In this document: piece after piece, positions 1 through 11,035 of the stretch
Position numbering within the stretch: position 1 is the first letter of the stretch
Layout: each line of letters starts with the position of its first letter
Source of the DNA: Eumeta japonica
Lineage: Eukaryota; Arthropoda; Insecta; Lepidoptera; Psychidae
Direction: 5' to 3'
NCBI GenBank assembly: GCA_005406025.1
Contig: BGZK01002097.1
Coordinates: 1 to 64,000, forward strand
Length of the DNA: 64,000 bases
Program-made: the position numbers and the translations under genes
Notes under the pieces: generated by a model
The model's database searches: none
What the model was told of the DNA's origin: nothing
Seen by the model: only the letters and a program-made list of their open reading frames with translations

Positions 1-760
1 CTGTATCTGACAAAACAATGTTACTAAATTACACAACACAGTTAGTTCTCTTTACCTTAGATGTAGCATTAAGACTAATAAAAAAACAACATTAAATTTG
101 TTTTCTTCATTTCGGGCTAATATCTTTTTTTTCGATTTTGTCAGAATTTTTCCCGAAGAAACTAAATGCCTCTAGTGTATTAAACTAGATACAGAAAGTC
201 ATTAAACGGTCTAATTAATAATTAAATATTCGAAGACGGTTGACCCTGCTGACCATCTCTGAAGTTTCTTACTGCTCTCGAGTTCAAATGTTTAAAAATA
301 AAGAGCAGTATATTATTAAATGAAAACAAAGCAATGTGGTAATATGTTTTCCCACAAATGTCTATGCGAAAAGTAATATATAGATACTAATGATTAATTA
401 ATGCGTTCCACATATTGTAAAGCATTCATTATATTGCATAAATTATATATAAGTCGTAAAATATTTACGCTGAGAATAGGTACGTATTTTTATTAACGTT
501 CGTGAAAAAAATTATGAATATCCCTTCGACAGTGTTATGAGTAACAAAATCTGCGCCACTAAGCCCTCCGAAGGCTGTTTCGAATAGTTGATGATCGTTT
601 ATTAATAAATTCGATGCCACTAAAAGAAAATGAAGAATCTAGGGTTGTTTGACAGGTGATGACAGGCGTGCACGCCGAACTATATAGCTAACACGTTGTA
701 GTCAAGGATCCGGCATTAGAAATACGATATCTCATTTGTTAAAATTGAATAATATTTTAA
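1..760. other. AT-rich DNA, no gene seen
   Basis: No reading frame of note and no recognisable repeat. Stop codons are dense in all frames. Confidence 0.6.
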
Positions 761-962
761 GGGCCTCTTTCACCGTCTACTTTTAAACTGTCTTTTAACA
801 AAACGTCGCTTTTAAATCAGAATTTGCGTTCCACGTTCTCCTTTTAACGGTTTTTAGGGTTAAGACTGTTAAAGTGAGGACGTAAAATACAAAATTAATT
901 TTAAAAGCGACTTTTTGTTGAAAGTCAATTTAAAAGTTGATTCTAGAAGAAACTCTAGGGCC
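761..962. mobile_element. MITE-like element with ~60-bp terminal inverted repeats
   Basis: The segment starts with GGGCC and ends with GGGCC read on the opposite strand. Inside both ends the same block recurs in inverted orientation: ACTTTTAAA, then CTTT[T/C]AACAAAA, then GTCGCTTTTAAA (left arm about 779-815, right arm about 898-935). It has no coding capacity. The flanks are similar A/T-rich strings (ATATTTTAA on the left, ATATTTAA on the right), which may be a decayed target-site duplication of about 8 bp. The superfamily is not certain; an 8-bp duplication would suit hAT or P. Confidence 0.6.
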
Positions 963-1808
963 ATATTTAATTGTAAAGAATTTTAAAATATAAGGATTTC
1001 CAGAAAATACTATTTCCTGTAGTTTATCTACTGTTGTTGTCATTTATGTACAACATTTATGAAACCAAAACCAAAATGTTTAATTAATTTTTATATAAAT
1101 TGTAGCAGTCATGAAAATCCCAATTACTTAATAGTAAATTCCTAATACATTATACATTAATATAGCATTCGGAAAATTCGTGAACATGAAGCGATCTAAC
1201 ATAAAAAAGAATATTAAATAATTAAAGTCAATCGTACCAGAGTTTTTCTATCAACTTTTATATTGTAAAATGATTTATATTTGAATACGCCCATAGATAT
1301 TTCATTCAAATTACAGATTTATAGAAGTTTTTTTACTACTGAATCCTGAATACTAGAAAACACGAAATCTACTTTCTTGTTTTCTGACACAGCACATTCA
1401 CTAACACGACGTGCCTTGTGTTTCGTTAATAGCTTGTGACAATTTAACTACAGTGTAATACCAACAGCACCCGCCTGCATCTGCACCTGTATTCATTAAC
1501 AACGCCCGCATTCACTTACAGTATATCTCTCATTGTTGGTTCTAGTTTCAATGCGAAACGTTTACAAATGGAAGTCCATACAACATTGCTTAGGAAAACA
1601 TGAATTGATGGACGTTGTTGGTTCATTTACATTTATTATTTCTATGATGTATGGATACCTTTGACATTTAAAAAGATATGTTGCAACTTAGACGAAAATA
1701 AATTTATTAAAAAAGTTATAAAAAAACGGTTTATTGTCAAATATATTAAAAGGGATAGACAGATACGAAAGTCATCCTATAAGTACATGAAATTCACATC
1801 GGCAGTCC
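963..1808. other. AT-rich DNA, no gene seen
   Basis: One 60-codon lysine-rich frame (1661-1843) runs into the MITE at 1817 and has no coding character. Nothing else is seen. Confidence 0.55.
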
Positions 1809-1816
1809 ATGTCACA

Positions 1817-1962
1817 CAGTGGCGGATCCAGGGGCGGTCATGAAGGCTCATGACACTGCCTCTTGGCTGAGTCGTTGCCTTAGCGTTGTAATCGAATTAG
1901 AGCCAGTCCTAACTGAACTTCAATGTGTGATGCTCCCGATTCGAAGGCTGGATCCGTCTTTG
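1817..1962. mobile_element. hAT-type MITE, 146 bp
   Basis: The left end reads CAGTGGCGGATCCAG, the typical terminus of a hAT group common in animals. The right end, on the other strand, reads CAAAGACGGATCCAG (12 of 15 identical). The element is flanked by ATGTCACA (1809-1816) and ATGTCATA (1963-1970), an 8-bp target-site duplication with one change, which is the size hAT transposases make. It has no transposase gene and so would have depended on one elsewhere. Confidence 0.75.
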
Positions 1963-1970
1963 ATGTCATA

Positions 1971-3050
1971 GTTAATGTCTCTGCTTTTCTGCTGTTTAAC
2001 GAAGCGTTAGATCTGTTTGTACTACCTAAATCTGGTTCTTTATTTATGAACTACGTTTTGATTTTATTGCTTATTTTATAAAGAGGTCGTCGCCCAGTAA
2101 ACAGCGTTGCCTTCGAAGTATTCAGGTTCGATTTCTATCCATGCCAAAATTGTTCTACCTTTTAGTCAATTCGATTTAAGTTTGATTCAAATCTATATTC
2201 TGATTCTACACTTAAAGAGCAGATTAAACCATTGATCCCAAAAGATCTTACATCATCGTTGACAATGATAGTTAACCTGTGCTGATCCAGCCAGAGAGAT
2301 TAAAGGCAAAAGAAGATATTATTATTTCGGAAAAGTGCATTTGTTCAGTGGAGTGATAAATTTATAGATCGATGAAGAGAGCTTACCGTCCGACCACCTC
2401 ACTAGCGCAAAACACACAAAATTCGATTAAAATAAAACGACGCCCATAAATAAAACCTGTTTCACCAGTTTGTCGGAAATTGTTTGGTACCATTACCTTG
2501 AAGAGGAAGTACAGAGAAATCCGTTATCGATTCCGAATAACAGCTAAAAGACAAATTATCAGGGTTTGTTTTGAAATTTAATTCTATCGCGAATATTATG
2601 TTTAGTCGTGTACTCCATGTATAGTACCCTAATTGCAATGATGAAAATATATATATCAAAAAATCAAACAAGTAATTCAGGCATTTGGTGAAAATGAGGA
2701 AAAATACAAAACTCTTTTTTTATCACTTTATCACCTAACAGAAATGGCAGTACGATGTTTTCCCTACATTCCGTCATAATTGATACTTTTTTGAATTACA
2801 TAAACATTTTCGTCTTCCACTGAAACGAATTCCGTCAGCCAGGTGCATGAGACTATCATAAAAAACATTGACTTAGCACCAAAAGTTTCCGAAACCCAAA
2901 AGCTTCGTATCTTTCACAATATTCACAGAGTCCTGTTTACCTCGTGAACCTCTAAAAAAAACACACACAACGCAAACACTATAAGCGGACATATACAAAA
3001 CAATAAAGTAAGTTTTATCTCCGTGAATACTCACTTCGTAACAGTTCACA
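1971..3050. other. AT-rich intergenic or intronic DNA
   Basis: Only short frames on both strands. No splice-flanked exon or known repeat was recognised. Confidence 0.5.
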
Positions 3051-3051
3051 A

Positions 3052-3125
3052 ACGACGGAGTAGGTACAGCGCACGGCCGACGTTCGCCGGAGGGGCGCGG
3101 CGGGGGCGGGGGCGCGCGACACAGA
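3052..3125. other. short GC-rich, CpG-dense island
   Basis: About 75 bp is almost all G and C with many CpGs inside AT-rich DNA. The overlapping minus-strand frames here are proline- and arginine-rich low-complexity products of the composition. It may be a regulatory or promoter-like patch; no TATA box, initiator or exon can be assigned. Confidence 0.35.
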
Positions 3126-3581
3126 TACACTTTGATTTATGACGTATAGGTAAATAACTTCTTTCTCCGAGTGAGCGTCTCGCGTCAGCGAACGATTCGT
3201 ACTTATAAGCGAGTTAGAGGGCACGAGGGTGACACGCGGACTTTTTTAACCAGTCACTCGAAGAGTATTGTTCGGTGGCGCTCGATTCTTTTTTTTTGGT
3301 TTTGAAGCGGGTAAGCCGTTAGACAAATTGAAAGTTTTTGAATTCGTATTTTTTTAAGATGGTCAAAGTGAATACGAAAGTCTGTTGGCGAGCATCGATA
3401 AATGCGTATATTTAGCAAAACATAAATGAGTATAACTTAGGGACTTATGTACAGATTTACCTGTAATTATCTTTCAGGGCGCATTCAATGATATATAAGG
3501 CAATCAATAGTGTGTGTGGTAAATATATCTTTGACATATGTGCAGTGATTTCATAAAATATTTAGCAGATCTCCGATTCCA

Positions 3582-3583
<2 letters not shown>
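3126..3583. other. no gene seen
   Basis: Mixed-composition DNA between the GC island and the (AT)n tract. Confidence 0.5.

Positions 3584-3645
<62 letters not shown>
3584..3645. repeat. (AT)31 dinucleotide microsatellite
   Basis: Uninterrupted alternating AT for 62 bp. It lies about 120 bp upstream of the jockey insertion. Confidence 0.95.
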
Positions 3646-3648
<3 letters not shown>

Positions 3649-3765
3649 TAAAGATTGAGCTTTTTGGACAGAACTTCAAGTTCGACAGCATGCGGGTATT
3701 ATATAACTACTTGTCCCACAAGAAGGCCTACTGACAAAACTACGGCAGAGTGATATCGATGACGC

Positions 3766-3791
3766 TCTGGGGCGTATAACTATAAAATCCA
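3766..3791. repeat. left copy of 26-bp target-site duplication
   Basis: Identical over 26 bp to 7976-8001. It directly precedes the first base of the LINE body. Confidence 0.9.
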
Positions 3792-3792
3792 T

Positions 3793-4550
3793 ATTGCATC
3801 AGAATGCAGTAGGCTCCACATTAATTATAATAAAGCTCAGAATACCAGAAATGGTATTAACATCACAATGAGTTCCATCGACGACTTCAGGAAGCTCAAT
3901 AGCTACCTGATCAAAAGCGACATACCATTTCACACATATGCGCTCGAAGAAGAGCGCAAAGTGAAAGCAGTGTTAAAAGGCGTCCCGGTCGAAATCGACA
4001 CTGAGGACATAAAAGCGGACCTGGTTCGGCAGGAATACCCAGTCCAAGCGGTGCATAGAATGCACCGCAGAGACGGAACCGCCCTAGGTTTAGTACTAGC
4101 AATACTAAATAAAACAGACGGCGCGACTGACATCTTCAAAAGTTAGCAAACGTATGCGGCCTATCCGGGATAACCGTGGAGGCTCCGTACAAAAGGTATC
4201 CCCGGCAGTGTCATCGCTGCCAGCTTTACGGCCACGCGGCCACAAACTGTCACGCCACCGCGGTGCGTGAAATGCTGGATCCACATTGGACCAAGGAATG
4301 TAGTCGCACCCGCGATTCAGAAGGCAAACCTGCCTGCTGCAACTGCGGTAGCGACCATACAGCTAACTACGGAGGGTGCCCGGCAGCGCCGAAACCCAAA
4401 CCGAAAAGTAGCTATAATAAAAATAGTACAAAAGTCCATCAGACATCACGTCCGTTGGACGTATCCCACTACTAAACAGCGGAAACAAACAGACAGCACG
4501 GACAGTGCCGACGAAACCTACCGGAAGCAAAAACTTCCACCCCCCCCCTG
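3793..4550 (+). pseudogene. jockey ORF1 (gag-like nucleic-acid-binding protein), broken
   Basis: ORF1 proteins of jockey elements bind the element RNA in the ribonucleoprotein particle. The first open piece (3868-4146, open upstream to the truncation) matches the domain that precedes the CCHC fingers, with SIDDFRKL, IPFHTYALEEE and YPVQAVHRM. A frameshift near 4143 moves the frame to 4176-4475, which holds a zinc knuckle CHRCQLYGHAATNC (CX2CX4HX4C) and a terminal finger CCNCGSDHTANYGGC. The middle finger is damaged: its CVKC half (near 4265) lies in a different frame from its PHWTKEC half. The N-terminal part is missing. It cannot make an intact ORF1 protein. Confidence 0.85.
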
Positions 4551-4882
4551 AAGGAGAACCAATGGAAGAATCCTCTTCCATGGGTAAATCAAAACCACCG
4601 GAACCGAAAACAGGGTCCCACAAAAACAACCCACGACGAGACCGGAACCGCGGCTTCCGCACTAGGGAGATATCGGCACTATAATGTCGATTCTACAAGT
4701 GGTTAGGAGCGCCGAGGTCGCGGACTTAGCGGCCAAATTCAGAAAGGCCAAACACGGTGTTGACCGCCTCAAAATAATCCTGGAAAACCAGGAATTAATA
4801 AGTAAATTAGAAAACATATAATGACAGCGCCCGAGCGCTCTCAACTAAATTCAGTTGGACGCCTAAAACCTAAAATATAACA

Positions 4883-7598
4883 ATGCTCTCATATAACGCG
4901 TGCGGCCTAGCCTCTAGTATATTAGAATTAGAACAATGTGCGCTCGAGTACTCAGTAGACATCATCCTCGTCCAAGAAACCTTCCTAAAACCAAAATCCG
5001 AAATGTTGTAAATTAAACAACTACGTACAATTACGGACAGACAGACAGGGTGCTCCAAAGGAGGAACAGCACTGTACTACAGACAGACGCTCAACTGCAG
5101 TCCGATAGATATCCCTCCCTAATAAATCTAGAAGCCACCGGCTGCAGATTAACAATGTCAAGCACGGGGCAATAATAATAATATCAGTTTACCTACCGCC
5201 GAAAAAGGAGTTGCTCCGAAGCGACGTCGAAACCCTCTTCGCCCTGGGGGATGCCGTCATCCTCTTTGGCGATCTAAATTCAAAAAGCACCCAATGGAGA
5301 TGCAATTACACAAACGCAAACGGACGAAAAATGATAGACCTCGCGAAGGACCTACATTTTGACGTCATCGCGCCCCCGACACAAACTTACTTTCCGAACA
5401 ACGTACGAAACAGACCGGACATACTAGACATCGCCCTCATGAGGAGGGTGGCGCTTAATGTGAGATGTATAGAGACTCCAAAATCTCAATTCGGATCACC
5501 GCCCAGTCCTCCTGAAAATAGGGCCTCCCGACGGAGAACAGCCCCAAAACAAAACAATCACAAGCTGGAGAAGGTGTCGCTCTTACTTGAGAGACTCACT
5601 ATCTTAAACAACATCCCCGACAACATAGAAACAACGGACGAGATCGACTACGCCATAGGCGCACTCACAAATCACATCGCAACAGTGATCGAGGACAGTT
5701 CAAGGGAGGTCCCGGCGGCCGACAGTCGCCGAAAACTACCCGAAGACGTTCGCGTACTTCTGAAAGCGAAAACGCAGCCATGCGTCGCGCGAGCGCATAT
5801 CCGACATGCGAAATAGGTCCTGTGCGCGAGCTCTCAACGTAAAGTGAAAGCTCGGATGCAGGAATTTAAAACGATAAATGGAGCACCCTCATGGAGGAAA
5901 TAACGCCGAGCCACCAGGCCTATTGGAAGTTGGCCAAGGCTCTCAAATCAGACGGATACCTACCAACCCCGCCCTCAGGAAACCGGACAACACGTTCGCG
6001 GTCGACGACCGGGAAAAGCCGAATGTCTAGCGGACAGTATAGAACAGCAATGTTCTAACAACACAATACACGACGCAACACACTCACACAGGATCGAGGA
6101 GGAAGTGCGTACGAAAATCGCCCTCGAACCGCAAGACGACCTGGCCCCGTCTCCGTAGACGAAATACAAAAACATATCAAAGCGCTAAAACTAAAAGGCT
6201 CCGGGCCTCGATGGCATTAGCAATAAAGCGATAAAATGCTTCTCTCTGCCATTAATGGCTTTATTGGTCGCAATTTTAACGCGTGCTTCAAAATTGTTAT
6301 TTTCCTCCGATATGGAAGGAAGCAGTCGTCATCGGCTTACCAAAACCGGGAAACCACGCGACCTCCCGCTATCGCCCCATTAGTCTCTTAAGCGGATTAG
6401 GAAAATTATTCGAAAAACGATTAAAACCCGCTTAAGTGAGCATCTCATAGGAAAAGGCCTCATTATTAACGAACAGTTTGGCTTTCGACCAAATCACTCA
6501 TGCCCCAGCAAGTCCATCGGTTAGTCGAACATATATCGGAAGGCTTCAAAAGAAGCGCAAAACAGTGGCGGTATTTTCGATGTTGCAAAGGCCTTTGATA
6601 GGGTTTGGCGCAGGATTAATCCACAAACTCTACACACTAGAGCTTCCAGACCGTCTTGTACTCATCATACATAATTATCTCAATAACCGAAATTTCACGT
6701 TCCGCCACGAAAACACATACTCACAAAAGAATATTAAAAGCGGGGTACCTCAAGGCTCCACCCTATCCCTCTACTGTACTCAGCGTACGTTAATGATATA
6801 CCGCGACCGTCAAACGGCGTCCAACTCGCTTTGTTCGCGGACGACACTGCACTTTACTTACGCGGCAATAATTATCGTGACACCACACCGCGATTACAGA
6901 GGGCCATTGATGAGCTGACACGATGGCTTCGACTCTGGCGAATTAAAGTAAATCCGGAAAAATCAGCAGCTATACGGTTCAACTATAGCAAACACAAGAA
7001 AAAATTTAGCGTACCACACAACACCCCTACACTCTATATTGACAATGCTTCAATTCCGTGGCATCACAATTATAAATACTTAGGAGTAACGCTCGACAAG
7101 CATCTACACTTCCGAGATCATGTCGCGCGTGTTAGTAAGCTAACAAAATTCTACCAATCACGCCTATACGGCATGATCGGTAGAAAAAGCAAAATGTCAT
7201 TGCGCAATAAGCGCACTCTGTACTTAATGTGCATCAGGCCGGTAATGACGTATGCATGTCCAGTCTTCGCTCATGCCGCGCCTAATATAATCAAAAAACT
7301 ACAGAAAATTCAAAATAAGTTCTGTAGACAAGCGACGGACGCACATTGGTGCGTCAAAAATTCGGTGCTCCACGGAGACTTAGAGCTGCCCACTATTAAC
7401 AAATTTATGAAAGACGCTTCAAAGCGCTTTTTCGATATGGCTCAAAATCACCCCAACCCGCTTATAGTGTCGGCCGCTACTTACGAGCCGCCGCCGGCAC
7501 ACCATTTTTTAAGAAGACCACGGAATGTTCTGTCAGATCCGCCGGACGCCCTCACATCGGAGGTCGAAAAGCTCGCAGAAGCAAAAGCATGCAATTAG
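4883..7598 (+). pseudogene. jockey ORF2 (endonuclease-reverse transcriptase), broken
   Basis: ORF2 would nick the target DNA and copy the element RNA at the nick. The likely start is the ATG at 4883, opening the endonuclease domain (MLSYNACGL, then DIILVQETFL). GDLNSKSTQW lies near 5270 and the catalytic SDHRPV at 5491-5508, but SDHRPV is in a different frame from the open piece 5211-5816, so there is a frameshift near 5490. The RT begins near 6180 with a KGSGP-type motif, continues with FGFRPNHS near 6477, and has the catalytic FADDTALY at 6834. From 6831 the frame stays open for 255 codons to TAG at 7596-7598 (its first codon is TTG, so this is not a true start). That stretch contains YKYLGVTLD, RTLYLMCIRPV and LELPTINKFMKDASKRFF, typical of jockey RT C-termini. 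At least four frame breaks make it inactive. Confidence 0.9.
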
Positions 7599-7686
7599 GT
7601 AAATAGGTAACCCTCACCTCCCAACATTACGACCGTATAAGGGTCATCAAACCGGAGCGTATCCGCGCTTCCGGCATCCCCCCCCC

Positions 7687-7714
7687 AAATTTTTCAGTTC
7701 GAACTGAAAAATTT
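7687..7714. repeat. 28-bp perfect palindrome in LINE 3' UTR
   Basis: Centred between 7700 and 7701 around TTCGAA. The related copy keeps an imperfect version near 16060-16086. A nearby second hairpin around AAGCACC..GGTGCTT-type sequence (about 7733-7756) is also shared by both copies, so these are probably RNA structures used for template recognition by the element's RT. Confidence 0.7.
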
Positions 7715-7975
7715 TCGCGAAATCCTATGCCGAGGTGCTGATCACTAAGCACCCATAGGGCAGTCGCGCGCCGTCAGCATCACTATGTTGCCGGCCGCTT
7801 TCGACGAAGACGTCAAAGCCTACGGGCTAACGGCAATGCCGTTTTTATGTTTTTTCGGAGGTTTTTAGTCTGTGAGAGTCGGACACACCTGTGTGCCCGG
7901 GCGCATGGACGGCCCATAATGGGTTTTTTCCCTCCTTCCCCATCCCTCTCGCAAGGGGAAAACTATAAAAAAAAA

Positions 7976-8001
7976 TCTGGGGCGTATAACTATAAAATCC
8001 A
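7976..8001. repeat. right copy of 26-bp target-site duplication
   Basis: Identical to 3766-3791 and starts immediately after the A-tract. The pre-insertion site carries an inverted repeat (GGCGTATAAC and GTTATACGTC). Confidence 0.9.
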
Positions 8002-10541
8002 GAGGAGTTATACGTCAAAGATAAATTTAAGATAGGGAGTAACCCAACGGATTATTTTTGTTTTGTGCTTAATAATATTATTCAACTCACACTGTTAATA
8101 TAACTACAATTCATAAGTGAACTCTAACACTGTGAAGCTATACAGATTCGATATAAGTATATATTATAAACTATTTACGAAAGTTGAGACTTTCTATCAA
8201 AATGTATGATTCTGTTTTTTGTTATTAACTAATTATGTTGAAGTGTAACTATCTACGTTTAAAGTAAGTTTTGCCAAAAATTCTTGAAGTGTTATTATCA
8301 ATATTATCATGTGGGTAACTTTCTAATGTTAACATTGATCGTAATTGAAAATTATTTTGTTTCATTATTGCTATTGCATTCTAAAAAATAGGTCTATCTA
8401 TATAATTTAGACATCGAAATGCAAATTGGTAATACATAATAAATAAGTATACAAGTAGCTGCCTTTATCATTTTAGATTAGGCAAGAGTAATTACTCTGA
8501 ATACTTTAATAATCTAGGCAAAGAAAACACATATTTATGAATCCTTTTACTAATGTATGGCGGAGATTTATATTATACTATAATTTATTCGGGCTTGTTT
8601 TATAACAAGCCCGAATAAATTAAACTCAATTTAAACCTAATACATTTAATGAAATAATAATTAGAATTCAGCTCCATACATATTTTAAAATCAATAGTCG
8701 TTGTACTGAATTAAAAATATGGTAGTCGACTGATGCTAAATATTTATCAAGCTAACTTACCTTGAATGACGTCTAATTTAGATTTGATTTTGTACTTAAT
8801 TCTTCGATATTTAACATTGTAACTTCGGTCTTACAATCGTCCGGTCTCGTATTAATTAATTTAAACTAGTATTGAGAAAAAGAGTTACCTCCAATACTTA
8901 CCACATCACTATCAACTCCGATTCCAACTACTCTTTTGGATGAATTCATTATTTGGAATCTGAATCAAGTTACATTGAGGAAAAATAAAGGTCGTGGGTG
9001 GGTGGGGAATCATCAGTTGGGTGAAGCAGTACTAAGAAATCAGAAGACACTTAAGGTACGATAGTCTGATTTTATAACTTTATTTTATTCATTCTCCGAT
9101 AGTAATTAACATTAGTTTATATTTAGAAATTGCGACACGTACTAGGAATTACGTGTACTAAGATTGTTATACCTGAAAAACAAAACAAAATAAATAATAT
9201 TTACCATTAAATAATGGTTCATTATCTAAAATCACAATTAAGTACTAGTAGTGATAACACAAAGCTAATTAACTTTATAATAAGCAGTATTACGATTATT
9301 CGGAACGAATTATGCCATTTTAAAAACGCTCACAACTTGATTTATTTGTCATTAGTATTATTTTGCTGAGTCATTGAATAGATAGACCCCTTTTTTTTGG
9401 CTATTGAAGCAGACGCGTATCGCCTATTATGGAATAAAAGTATTTTAACACCCATACCGTTTTCTTTGTGTGTTTTATTCTATGACTGATGGTTTCCACT
9501 GATTCCTTCTTGAATGGTAACTTAGCTATGAATGTGGTACTTTACTGAGTTCTTGAAAAATTTTGTTTCATTCTATAAACACCATTAGTGTTCCACCATG
9601 GTGTATTTGTGGATTTTATTGACAGGATGGTAGGACGTACACTTGTGGTCTGTCCTTGCCTGATGTTGTTGTAGCGCATTAATTAATCAAACTATCGTCA
9701 AGCGCAAAAACAATGGATTTATATATCATTAGAAACTTTCAGATAGAATAACACAAAAATAACAAGGAAAGTATAAAAGTAGAATATTGTTCAGCTAATA
9801 GTGAGTGCATCTATTTCGTAGGCGATACGATTTCTTTGAACCGAGGCATAATAGTGATACATTGAATTTTCTAAATATATCTATTTAAAGGATAAGAAAT
9901 ATTATTATGATATTTTTTAAAGCATATTTTACAAGCCCCCACCCCATCTACGGTCGATGTTTATGTCTGCATTTAGTTATCGTATACATACTATAGTATA
10001 TATATATGTATATAGTATAGTCCATCTGCTTCAATTTTTTTTCTATAATTAATGTAACATGCGTATACCTAGATTAACCATTTCTTACACTGTTGCCAAA
10101 AGTTTCAGCTATTTTTTAGACTAGGATGCTATTTACTTCTCAAGCGTTTGATATTAAAAATAACTGTTTAGTTATATTTCAATCTTTTATTGTATTTTAG
10201 AGAAATTATTTTATAATTACTGGCAAAAAGTTGTCATACCAAAAATGCTGCTTTCAACTCAAATTAAGGTAGCGTATTAGTTGTAGAGGCGTCTGAGAAC
10301 TGCTGAGAGACCATAAAGTAGATCTATAAATTCATACAGTTATCTAAAAATGCAAATAGAACATATATCGTATGAGTTTTCGTATGGAAATAGAGAGATA
10401 CAGCTATTTATAGTACATTACACACAAGTAATAACCAATATTCATCATCTTTAATGCCATCATTATATCTACCATTTTAACATACGTATAACTTTAGTAC
10501 AAGTTTGATAAGTGATCCTAGATTTAAAATGGATCGGTAAC
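8002..10541. other. AT-rich DNA with one perfect hairpin
   Basis: No gene, exon or known transposon recognised. The only strong structure is the stem-loop at 8581-8622. Confidence 0.5.
8581..8622. repeat. perfect stem-loop, 19-bp arms, 4-nt loop
   Basis: Arms 8581-8599 and 8604-8622 are exact reverse complements and include CGGGCTTG, so this is not simple AT sequence. No adjacent gene would explain it as a transcription terminator. Confidence 0.9.
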
Positions 10542-11035
10542 TGTCACGAGTTCGCTTCGTATTTGAGGGACCGACGCGTGATCACTCTTTACAGGGAACG
10601 GGACATACAGGGACGGGGCATAGATACGAATCTATGAAAATCAAAGTCCACAAACTTGACAACACTTTATTTAGGATACTTATACACTAGTTCTATACAT
10701 GAAGCTGTACATAACTCGCGGTCACGAGGGCGCGAGTCTCAAGAGCGCCTGAGGATACGTGCGGTGACGGTAGGGAACGGTTTGAAGGCACCATAGACTA
10801 CGAGTTCTGCAGCAGCGGGCGGCGGCAACGGGCGCACTGGAAGCAGGCGCCGGGAAGGCGCCCTGGACCTCGGGCACGGCAGCAACGGGCGACTGCAGCG
10901 GGTGCTTCGAAAAGGGGCCAAAGCCCCAAGACCACGGAGGAGCCCGAAGGCGTCCTTTTCCGTCGGCGTCCACTAGACAAAATAGGGAGTTCCGGCCCAC
11001 GAGCAGCAGCGTTCTGGTTCAAAAATACATACACC
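10542..11035 (-). mobile_element. possible solo LTR or retroelement 3' end
   Basis: On the minus strand a GC-rich block (11030-10720) is followed by a poly-A signal (AATAAAG near 10670) and then by GC-balanced DNA ending in CGTGACA, the layout of U3-R-U5 in insect LTR elements. On the plus strand it starts TGTCACGAG and may end near ATACATACA at 11035, giving TG..CA-type termini. I could not find a matching target-site duplication, and no internal region is present. Overlapping frames of 60-92 codons look compositional. A GC-rich gene fragment or regulatory island is an alternative. Confidence 0.35.

Larger units (their letters stand above)
3792..7975 (+). mobile_element. jockey-clade non-LTR retrotransposon, 5'-truncated
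   Basis: About 4.2 kb carrying, in order, a gag-like ORF1 with zinc knuckles, an ORF2 with apurinic endonuclease and reverse transcriptase, and a structured 3' UTR ending in a short A-tract (7967-7975). The perfect 26-bp repeats on both sides mark the ends of the insertion. ORF1 homology begins right at the left boundary, inside the protein, so the copy was 5'-truncated on insertion. Perfect flanks suggest moderate age, yet the ORFs already carry several frameshifts and stops. A shorter relative lies at 15596-16336. Confidence 0.92.

Noticed and set aside
6478..6918. 146-codon plus-strand ORF inside the jockey element
   Set aside because: It is an alternative frame over the RT domain; the true RT motifs (FGFRPNHS, FADDTAL) lie in other frames.
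7847..8035. 62-codon ORF crossing the jockey 3' end
   Set aside because: It spans the 3' UTR, the A-tract and the target duplication, so it is chance.
8581..8622. Hairpin as a bacterial-type terminator
   Set aside because: The window is clearly eukaryotic and there is no adjacent gene or U-tract context.
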